From contig JALNZF010000025.1 of the NCBI GenBank assembly GCA_023229435.1, positions 1-46,976 on the forward strand: 46,976 bases of DNA, in the 5' to 3' direction. The DNA is from Nitrospirota bacterium. Its GTDB lineage: Bacteria > Nitrospirota > UBA9217. The notes under the pieces are model-generated. The model was not told where the DNA came from. It searched no databases and saw nothing but the letters and a program-made list of their open reading frames with translations. Shown here piece after piece: positions 38,695 through 46,500 of the stretch (the first letter of the stretch is position 1; every line of letters starts with the position of its first letter). The position numbers were made by a program, and so were the translations under genes.

Positions 38695-41247
38695 GTGTTG
38701 TCTTCACACAGTACCTTGTTGATCTGCGATCATTGCCTCCTGCCGGTTTCCGAAAAGGACGCCCTGTATGAAGCGGTTCCCTCGGGACATAAGATCTTCT
38801 GCTGCCATGCCTGCCGGGCAATTTATCTCCTCATAATAGAGGAGGGGCTCCAGGACTTCTATAAAAAGCGCGACTGGAAGTCTTTCGGCATCCCTGATGT
38901 CCTGCGGGAAACATTGGAACAGGAATCCTCCTTCCCGGTCAAGGAACTCGCATCGCTCATTCCTTATATCCGGGGCGATGGCGCGATCAAAGAAGCGGAC
39001 CTGGTGATCGCGGGAATACGCTGCTCGTCCTGCATCTGGCTGAATGAGAAGATCCTCGAGCGGACCAGGGGTATTATTTCGGCACGCGTCAATTTCGCCA
39101 CGCACCGGGCGCTCATCAAATGGGACAGTTCTCAGACCACGCTTGGCAGGATCATTTCACGGATCACGTCCATCGGATACCGCGCGCGTCCCTACACGCC
39201 CGCGGCGCAGGAAGCCTTCATTCAAAAACAGAACCGCGACCTGCTGATCCGGTTAGGCACTGCCTTGTTCTTCTCCATGCAGCTCATGATCGTGAGCTTC
39301 GGCCTCTACGCCGGCTTTTTCCAGGGTATCGAGCCTGCGGCCAAAAGAGTGCTTGATCTCGCGGCCTTTCTCATGTGCACGCCGGTCCTGTTCTACTCGG
39401 GATGGCCGTTTCTTCATGGCGCGTTCCGCGGGATAAGGAACCGGACCTTGAACATGGACCTCCTGATATCTCTTGGTTCGCTGTCCGCCTATTTTCTGAG
39501 CATACACCAGCTGTTCTCAAGCGGTGAGGTCTATTTCGATACTGCTGCCATGATCATCACCTTCGTTCTGCTCGGCAGGTTCCTCGAAAATTCGGCAAAG
39601 CACAAGGCATCGCAGGCAGTTTCACGGCTCCTGTCGCTTCAGCCTCAGGAAGCGAGGATGATTAGAGGAGATGATCGCATTCTCGTATCGATCATTGAGG
39701 TGCGAACGGGTGACAGGATCGAAGTGCGGCCGGGAGAAAAAATACCCCTGGATGGTATTGTGCTCAGCGGCACCTCAGAGGTGGACGAGTCTCTGGTGAC
39801 CGGCGAGTCACGGCCGAATGAAAAATCAGCCGGCAGGGAGGTCATCGGCGGTTCGATGAACGGGTCCGGGACGCTGGTTCTCGAAGTTACCCGCGTGGGC
39901 AAGGATTCAACCCTTTCACAGATCACCAGTCTTGTTGAGAATGCCCAGGCATCCACGGCGCCGATCCAGAGACTGGCGGACAGGATAGCGGTTTATTTCA
40001 TCCCCTTCGTCATTCTTATGGGACTGGCAACGTTCATTTTTTGGTCGCAGCAATCAAGCGGCGCCATACCGATACTTCATGCCGTCGCTGTGCTGGTTAT
40101 CGCATGTCCTTGCGCGCTCGGACTTGCCACGCCGGTCGCTGTCCTTGCCGGTACGGGGAGGGCGGCACGCAGCGGCATCCTGATAAAAGGAGGGGACATC
40201 CTTGAGCGATTGCAGAAGGTGGATACCGTTGTCCTGGACAAGACCGGCACGATCACGACGGGGAAGATGAAGGTTGTGGAAGTGTGGAGTGAGCAGAATA
40301 ATGCACTGAACGCCCCTCACCCCGGCCCTCTCCCCGCAGGGGCGAGGGTGAGAGCAGAAAGTCCTCTCCCTACAGGGGAGAGGATTGAGGTGAGGGGGGA
40401 CGCTTACGAAGAGGTATTGCAATTCGCCGCATCAGCAGAACAGGGGTCCGAGCATCTTGTGGGACAGGCGATCGTGAGTCATGCAAAAGAGCAGGGGATA
40501 GATTTGTTAAACTACGAGTCTTTTCAAGCTTTGCCGGGACGGGGTATTGTTGCGAAAATCAATGGCGCATCAATACGTGTTGGGAAACATGTTTTTCTTG
40601 AACAAGAGGGTGTTCAGATAGATTCGGAGACAGCGGTAGCGGCTGAACGGCTCGAACATGGCGGGAAAACGGTTGTATGGGTTGCGCGGGACAAGGCTGT
40701 TCTCGGCATCATCGCCTTGATGGATACTCCAAAAAAAGATGCGAAAGGTTCCATTGAGCGATTGATAAGCATGCAGATTGACATTCTCATGATAACCGGG
40801 GATAATCAGACCACGGCGGATGCCGTTGCGGAAAAGACCGGGATCCATACCGTACGCGCGGGCGTTCTTCCCGCTGGAAAGTCTGAAGAGATATCAAGAC
40901 TACGGGCGGCAGGCAAGGTCGTGGCCATGGTAGGCGATGGTATCAATGATGCGCCTGCGCTCGCGGCCGCGGATGTGGGCATGGCAATGGCAGCGGGTTC
41001 GGACATTGCCATGGAATCCGCTGATGTGGTCCTGATGCGATCGGACCTTTCGAGCGTTGTTCGGGCTGTTGAGGTCTCAAGGAAAACATTCACGATCATC
41101 AGACAGAACCTGTTCTGGGCATTTTTTTATAATGTCGCCGCGATCCCGCTCGCCATGGCGGGCGTGCTCAGTCCTATTGTGGCAGCGGCAGCCATGGCAA
41201 TGAGTTCCGTGACCGTGGTGATGAATTCCTTGAGGCTGAGAGGATAG
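38695..41247 (+). CDS. ccoI: cbb3 oxidase copper-exporting P-type ATPase CcoI/FixI
   Basis: CcoI moves copper across the inner membrane for the CuB site of cbb3 oxidase. The 850-residue protein starts with a cysteine pair region (LICDHCLLP; FCCHACRAIY), then an HMA-type metal domain (IAGIRCSSCIWL), helices, TGES (VTGESRP), CPCALGLATPVA, the phosphorylation site DKTGTIT, SEHL in the nucleotide domain (most homologues have SEHP) and GDGINDAPAL. It starts with GTG at 38695, one base after the ccoG stop. About 30 residues encoded at 40312-40401 are an inserted repeat, absent from normal members. Confidence 0.93.
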   Translation: MLSSHSTLLICDHCLLPVSEKDALYEAVPSGHKIFCCHACRAIYLLIIEEGLQDFYKKRDWKSFGIPDVLRETLEQESSFPVKELASLIPYIRGDGAIKEADLVIAGIRCSSCIWLNEKILERTRGIISARVNFATHRALIKWDSSQTTLGRIISRITSIGYRARPYTPAAQEAFIQKQNRDLLIRLGTALFFSMQLMIVSFGLYAGFFQGIEPAAKRVLDLAAFLMCTPVLFYSGWPFLHGAFRGIRNRTLNMDLLISLGSLSAYFLSIHQLFSSGEVYFDTAAMIITFVLLGRFLENSAKHKASQAVSRLLSLQPQEARMIRGDDRILVSIIEVRTGDRIEVRPGEKIPLDGIVLSGTSEVDESLVTGESRPNEKSAGREVIGGSMNGSGTLVLEVTRVGKDSTLSQITSLVENAQASTAPIQRLADRIAVYFIPFVILMGLATFIFWSQQSSGAIPILHAVAVLVIACPCALGLATPVAVLAGTGRAARSGILIKGGDILERLQKVDTVVLDKTGTITTGKMKVVEVWSEQNNALNAPHPGPLPAGARVRAESPLPTGERIEVRGDAYEEVLQFAASAEQGSEHLVGQAIVSHAKEQGIDLLNYESFQALPGRGIVAKINGASIRVGKHVFLEQEGVQIDSETAVAAERLEHGGKTVVWVARDKAVLGIIALMDTPKKDAKGSIERLISMQIDILMITGDNQTTADAVAEKTGIHTVRAGVLPAGKSEEISRLRAAGKVVAMVGDGINDAPALAAADVGMAMAAGSDIAMESADVVLMRSDLSSVVRAVEVSRKTFTIIRQNLFWAFFYNVAAIPLAMAGVLSPIVAAAAMAMSSVTVVMNSLRLRG
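40312..40401 (+). repeat. Palindromic repeat inserted in frame within ccoI
   Basis: CCCCTCACCCC at the left is mirrored by GGTGAGGGGG at the right. Inside are two hairpins: CCCTCTCCCC-GCA-GGGGCGAGGG (one mismatch), and CCTCTCCC-TACA-GGGGAGAGG. The insert keeps the ccoI frame and is translated as APHPGPLPAGARVRAES then PLPTGERIEVRG. It lies between the P-domain DKTGT segment and the nucleotide-binding domain start. Confidence 0.85.
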
Positions 41248-41310
41248 TGATCCCATCCCGTAATCCCTCCCATCAAGGGAGGGACTGCTGCCTGGATTCT
41301 TCCTCAACAT

Positions 41311-41331
41311 CCTCTCCCCTGGTGGGAGAGG
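41311..41331. repeat. CCTCTCCC/GGGAGAGG hairpin
   Basis: CCTCTCCC (41311-41318) and GGGAGAGG (41324-41331) form a perfect hairpin with a five-base loop, directly followed by the repeat at 41342-41422. It is a relative of the element within ccoI. Confidence 0.6.
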
Positions 41332-41341
41332 ACCGAGGTGA

Positions 41342-41422
41342 GTGGTTCGACAGGCTCACCACGAACGGGGGAAAGGCAATGATTTCAATCCAACATTCGT
41401 TCGCCCTGAGCTTGTCGAAGGG
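41342..41422. repeat. GTGGTTCGACA...TGTCGAAGGG element, copy 2
   Basis: GTGGTTCGACAGGCTCACC starts and CTTGTCGAAGGG ends this block, with CGAACGG/TTCGCC inside. It matches 5876-5956 along its length, including the internal ATTTCAAT. It occupies the ccoI-ccoS gap. Confidence 0.75.
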
Positions 41423-41457
41423 TGATTTATGCAAGAGGCTCAAAGGAATAAATTATT

Positions 41458-41601
41458 ATGCTCTGGACCATCACCGCGCTCATCATTCTCATGTTCTTCA
41501 TCGGCCTCGCAGCCTGGTTCCTCTTTCTCTGGGCAGCACAGACCGGCCAGTTCGACGATATTGAACGGCCGAAGCACAGGATGATGGATGATGACAGCTG
41601 A
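41458..41601 (+). CDS. ccoS: cbb3 oxidase maturation protein CcoS
   Basis: The 47-residue protein has one membrane helix (MLWTITALIILMFFIGLAAW) and the tail FDDIERPKHRMMDDDS. The FDD-E-P-hydrophobic/acidic tail is diagnostic of CcoS/FixS. CcoS is needed for correct cofactor insertion into cbb3 oxidase. AAAGGA lies 11 bases before the ATG. It completes a ccoGIS maturation set. Confidence 0.9.
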   Translation: MLWTITALIILMFFIGLAAWFLFLWAAQTGQFDDIERPKHRMMDDDS

Positions 41602-41652
41602 GAATCAGTGTGACGACCGGAGAGAGACACCGTGCAGACCAGGAGATCTGAA

Positions 41653-42249
41653 ATGAAACTGCCGGAGATCAGCATTCATCTGCCCCCATGGGTGGAAGAC
41701 TTTTTGACCGAATCCCCTGCGATCTTCCCGGGTGTGGAGGACAGGATGCGGTTCGTTCTGGCGCTTGCACGCCAGAATGTCCAACGAGCGACCGGCGGTC
41801 CGTTTGCCGCCGCGGTGTTCGACAAGGACGGGCGCCTGATCGCTCCCGGTGTCAATATGGTGGTTACTTCAAAATGCTCTGTTTTCCACTCCGAGATCGT
41901 GGCGCTGGCCATTGCTCAAAAGGTTCTCGGCAGGTACGATCTCAGTGACGGCGGAATGGTGCACTTCGATCTTTTTTCCACGACTGAGCCATGCGCCATG
42001 TGCTTTGGCGCCATCCCGTGGTCCGGCGTGAGACGATTGGTGTGCGGGGCGCGTGGCGAAGATGCCCTGGCAATCGGCTTCGATGAAGGGCCCAAGTTGG
42101 ATGACTGGGTTTCATCGCTCAACGATCGAGGCATAGCAGTGCTTCGCGACATCCTCCGTAAGGATGCCGTGGCGGTGCTCCAGGAATACGTGACTGCAGG
42201 CGGGACGATCTATCACGCTGGTCGTCCGGTTACAGTCTCAAAAAGGTGA
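41653..42249 (+). CDS. Cytidine/deoxycytidylate deaminase-family protein (guanine-deaminase-like)
   Basis: The 198-residue protein has the zinc deaminase fold. The zinc motif reads HSE (SVFHSEIVALAIA) where H-A/C-E is usual, and PCAMC (TTEPCAMCFGAIPWSGV) is intact. GGPFAAAVFDKDGRLIAPGVNMV is typical of guanine deaminase or nucleoside deaminase relatives. The substrate is unknown; it is not clearly a tRNA adenosine deaminase. I chose the ATG at 41653 (AGGAG seven bases upstream); a GTG at 41632 with GGAGAG upstream is an alternative. Confidence 0.8.
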   Translation: MKLPEISIHLPPWVEDFLTESPAIFPGVEDRMRFVLALARQNVQRATGGPFAAAVFDKDGRLIAPGVNMVVTSKCSVFHSEIVALAIAQKVLGRYDLSDGGMVHFDLFSTTEPCAMCFGAIPWSGVRRLVCGARGEDALAIGFDEGPKLDDWVSSLNDRGIAVLRDILRKDAVAVLQEYVTAGGTIYHAGRPVTVSKR

Positions 42250-42492
42250 CCCCCCGGTACAGGGGTCCGGTACTATACGAGTAAGCCCGGCTTCGAAAAC
42301 GTCAAGATCAGGTTGCATCGCGCCAGAAAAAAACAAAAAAGAGCTCGAAACACACTGCAGCTTCTACCACAATGACCAGAATGAGTTGTGCTGCGAACGC
42401 AAAACCCCGCCTACCGATGAAAAAAAATAACACTATGTGTATCTTTTCCCGTCTGTCTTTCGTCTAAATAGTCAGAAAGGAGGGAATGCGTC

Positions 42493-42693
42493 ATGGGACT
42501 TGATATTCACACCAAAGAGCGGGTACCACTTGTTCCATTCGGCATATTTTCCCCTATGACATTTATAGGTGGGAAGGTCAGTTCATGGGATAGCTCCCAA
42601 TGTTCAGCGGCGAGCGTAAAAGCCATCCGCATTAAATTCATTTTCTGCTCTCTACACCACCACATTTCTAAAACTCCTGCAGTGTCCGGATAG
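42493..42693 (+). CDS. Hypothetical small protein, doubtful
   Basis: A 66-residue frame from an ATG preceded by AAAGGAGG nine bases upstream. The protein begins MGLDIHTKERVPL and has a hydrophobic stretch (PFGIFSPMTFIGG) and two cysteines. I do not recognise it. Its first eight residues (MGLDIHTK) and ribosome binding site resemble those at 43282-43318 (MKRDISTK), suggesting a common origin. Confidence 0.25.
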   Translation: MGLDIHTKERVPLVPFGIFSPMTFIGGKVSSWDSSQCSAASVKAIRIKFIFCSLHHHISKTPAVSG

Positions 42694-42788
42694 AAAAATA
42701 GTTCTATCCGATAAGATAGGATAACTAGCTTATCAACCCCTTGCATTTTCAGCACAAGAAAAATGTCCTATCCAATCACCGGCAGGAT

Positions 42789-43261
42789 GTTACTGGACGT
42801 CACTGACGTGCGGTATGGGCGTGGAAGCGGGCAGCGTCCTAATGACAACGGAGAGTGGAAAGTGAAGAGAGCATTGAGGCCATACCCAAGAGACTCGATA
42901 CTCGAATATGGAAATGATCGCTGTCGGACCTCGGTAACGGTGAACTGCCGGCCCTGACTTAAGTATCATACTGCGAAGAAGGCGACGGATGATAAACAAA
43001 CGTAGGTGTATCCTATTTCATTTGATTCTCGTCTATTGAATAAATGTTAGGCATTATTCTTTCCGAACTGGTGAACAACAGCCGAATCGTTCAAGTATTA
43101 TTGAGCTTTTGCTGATATTAATATAATAAACGCAGAGGTGAAAAATAGCCGATTATTGCTCCGGGTTGAATCGCGCGAGATGAAGCTCAGAACGGTACGG
43201 TCCTGACATAACAGACGGAGGTTGCTGGACATCGACGGCTTGCGGAATGGGCCTGCAACGG
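42789..43261 (+). repeat. Duplicated block (42789-42830 and 43221-43261)
   Basis: GTTACTGGACGTC...CGGTATGGGC (42789-42830) and GTTGCTGGACATC...CGGAATGGGC (43221-43261) match at about 70 percent over 40 bases. The origin is unknown. It may mark a decayed tandem duplication. Confidence 0.4.
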
Positions 43262-43274
43262 TGAGACGTCTCAC
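43261..43274 (+). promoter_or_regulatory. Perfect palindrome upstream of a small ORF
   Basis: GTGAGACGTCTCAC is a perfect 14-bp palindrome, seven bases before the AAAGGAGGTGAT ribosome binding site of the small ORF at 43295. It could be an operator or the remains of one. Confidence 0.4.
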
Positions 43275-43294
43275 ACGGAAAGGAGGTGATACAC

Positions 43295-43416
43295 ATGAAA
43301 CGTGATATCAGTACCAAAACCTTCTGGTGATACTGTTCCTGGTATTCGTGTGCAGGATTGGATTGCACGTACATGAGCATCAACTTCAACATGATTGTTC
43401 AGTTGTGACGATGTGA
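43295..43416 (+). pseudogene. Frameshifted small exported or membrane peptide
   Basis: The ATG at 43295 follows a strong ribosome binding site (GGAAAGGAGGTGAT). The frame ends after 11 codons (MKRDISTKTFW). Starting at 43321 in a neighbouring frame, the sequence reads LLVILFLVFVCRIGLHVHEH and continues to TGA at 43414-43416, giving a hydrophobic segment followed by a His-rich tail. A one-base shift would join the two into about 40 residues. A signal peptide or leader that has lost its frame is the likely reading; a true 11-residue leader peptide is possible. Confidence 0.4.
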
Positions 43417-43502
43417 TTGTGTTCAATCAAAAGCAATGGCTCTGCTCTATGAGGCGCTGCCCTTCTTCAGATAAGTCTAAACTTAAAAGGAGGAACAAAA
43501 TC

Positions 43503-46500
43503 ATGAATACCGGAAAGTGTCTTGCAGTTTTTGTATTATCTATTCTGTGTATTGGTTTGATCAGGACACAAGCATCAGCTGATGTACCCTACCTACCGGT
43601 ACATACTGTCAACAACAACTTCACCATGATTGGTCCAGATGGCGTCAGTTATAGCGGCAGCAATGACGTCGCGTTCACCTGGGATGGTACCAGAAAGACT
43701 TCGGTTGCAGCATCCGGCCAGATCTCCAATGCGGTATTGGCCTCAACCTGTTTGTTATATGGTTTACCGTTGAGGGCGCATGATGTGGCCATCTATGGAC
43801 CCGGCACCTATACTGTCTACACAGATTGTCCGGCAGGGAGCCCCGGTTGTGGAACAGGCCTGCCGATCACCTTTACGGTTGGTGCGACAGAACTTGGCGT
43901 TCACCTGCTCTTTGACTGGTTTGGCAACAATAGCATGGAGGATGTGGTGAACATATGGCAGCCGAACGCCGTATTTGGACCGTCACCCCTGTGGACGGGG
44001 GATTGCGGAGCTAATGCAGCGGATAAGGTTTGGGACTGGATGTCAAAAGACTGGGATGGTGACGGCATCAACGGAGCGCCGATGATGGATGGCCCGTTTG
44101 TCGGTTTTGTTGTCAACTTCAATGTAATGGGAGTCTTGGAGACTTTCAATAACAACCTCACCATGCTTGATGCATCCGGCGTCACGTTTGGAGGCGCCAA
44201 TGACGTTACCTTCACCTGGGACAGGACCATGAAGACAGCGGTTGCTGCATCCGGCCAGGTCTCCAATGCAACACTTACCTCTTCCTGTGATCTCTTTGGT
44301 GATCCATGGTCGGTACATGATATGGCCGTCTATGCTCCCGGCACTTACACGGTCTACGCAGGTTGTCCGGCAGGCAGTCCCGGCTGTGGAGAAGGTAATC
44401 CGGTCACCTTTACCGTCAATCCTGGTGAGCTTGGCGTCCACCTGCTCTTTGACTGGAATGTCAACAATAACATGGATGCGGTGAATGTATGGCGATCAGG
44501 CGTGTTTGGACCGTCAGACATGTGGGCAGGGGCCTGCGGCGGAGGCGAACCTTATCAGCTTTGGGACTGGATGTCATACGACTGGGATGGGGACGGCATA
44601 AACGGTTATCCCCTGGTGGACGGCGCGTTTGCGGGTGCGTGGGCTGTAAACTTCAATGTGATGGGTGATCTCTGTGATGGATGGGAGACACGCTGCAACG
44701 ATAACAACGTTTGCACAACCGATTCCTGCAATCCGGTCACCGGCGTCTGTGTTCACACACCCAAGAACTGCGATGACGGGAATATCTGCACAACCGATTC
44801 GTGTGTTTCAATTATTCCGGGCGGCTGCGTACACAACCCCAATACCTTGTCCTGCGACGACAACAACGCATGCACCATAGGCGATAAGTGTAAAAACGCG
44901 GTCTGCGCGGGGACGCAAAAGAACTGCGACGACAATGATTCATGCACTACTGATTCCTGCAATACGACAACAGGCAATTGTTTGCGAACTCTGGATCCGA
45001 GCTGTGATTGCACAGGAAAGCCGAATGGGACCTCCTGTAGTGATCTCAACGCCTGTACCGTGGGCGACACGTGTTTGAACGGCAGCTGCCAGCCCGGCGC
45101 TCCCAGGACCTGCAATGACAACAACGTCTGCACCACCGACACGTGCAGTACGTTGAATGGATGCTCGTTCACGAACAACACGGGACCGTGCAGTGACAGA
45201 AACACCTGCACCGATAACGATTATTGTTTGAACGGTCTCTGCAAGTCCGGGGTGCTCAGGAACTGCGACGACGGGAATGTCTGCACCGACGACAAGTATG
45301 TTCCCGTTATTGCCGCTTGCTGCATCCACGTCCCCAATACCAAGTCCTGCAACGACAATAACGCCTGCACCTCAAACGATAAGTGTGCAAATTCCATCTG
45401 CGCGGGAACTGCCAAGACCTGCGAAGACTATGACTCGTGTACCACCAACTCCTGTGATCCGGCCTCGGGCAGTTGTGTATATCCCCCGGTGCCGGATTGT
45501 ATCTGCGCGGGAAAGCCGAATGGCTCCCCCTGTACTGACGGCAATGCCTGTACCGTGGATCAGTGCGTCAATCAGGTGTGCGTCAGTACGGCCAGGACGT
45601 GCAACGACAACAATGTCTGCACCACCGATACTTGCAACACGGCGACCGGGTGCGTCTTTACGAACAACACGCTGTCGTGCAGTGATAACAACACCTGCAC
45701 CGTGGGCGATGTGTGTTTGAACGGCGTCTGCAAGCCCGGGGCGACCATGAACTGCGATGACGGGAATATCTGCACAACCGATTCAAGTGTCCCGGTTCTT
45801 CCCGGTTGCTGCGTACACGGCGCCAATACCCTGCCTTGCAACGATAACAACGTCTGCACCACAGGCGATGTGTGTAAAAACAAGGTTTGCATGGTAACGA
45901 CGATGAACTGCGACGACGGCAACCTGTGCACAACTGATTCCTGCAATCCGGCAAGCGGGTGCGTTTATGATCCAATACCAAGATGTATATATACGGAAGG
46001 CAACAACTTGACCCTGCTCCAGCCTGACGGCATCGTTATTGGCGGCAGCAATGACATTACGTTCACCTGGGACGGCACGCTGAAAAGCACGGTTGATGTA
46101 TCCGGCCAGGTTTCTAATGCGACACTCTCCTCGCCATGTCATGTCTGGTTTGATGCAACGTGGTCGGCGCATGATGTGGCCATTTATGGACCTGGCACCT
46201 ATACGGCCTACACAGATTGTGAGCCAGGAAGTCCCGGCTGTGGATCAGGCATTCCGATCACCTTTACCGTTGGTGAGGGAGAGATCGGCGGCCACATGCT
46301 CTTTGACTTGAATAGTCAAAATAACCACGATGTCGTGGATATATGGACGACGAACGCTGTATTTGGACCGTCATCCATGTGGACGGGGGATTGCGGAGCT
46401 AATTCAGCGGTGAAGGTTTGGGACTTTATGTCAAAAGACTGGGATGGTGACGGCATCAACGGAGCTCCCATGTTAGATGGATCGTTTCAAGGTCTTATCG

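Larger units (their letters stand above)
42250..43502. other. Gene-poor stretch with degenerate small ORFs
   Basis: About 1.25 kb with no intact conserved gene. It holds a hypothetical ORF (42493-42693), a decayed small ORF (43295-43416), a duplicated block (42789-42830 and 43221-43261) and a perfect palindrome (43261-43274). TATAAT at 43122-43127 has a TTGAGC 15 bp upstream, a weak promoter candidate. Codon use and the lack of long frames suggest decayed coding sequence. Confidence 0.45.

Noticed and set aside
43101..43127. TTGAGC...TATAAT as a promoter for the giant gene
   Set aside because: The spacer is 15 bp and the site is almost 400 bp from the gene; kept only as a weak remark in the gap description.
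44671..45990. CRISPR-like regular repeats
   Set aside because: The repeated spacing arises from about 25-residue cysteine units in a continuous reading frame; repeats vary in sequence and there are no unique spacers or cas genes.
43901..46172. Several minus- and plus-strand frames within the modular repeat gene
   Set aside because: All overlap the single 1158-codon open frame with a signal peptide and ribosome binding site. Their own translations lack it.
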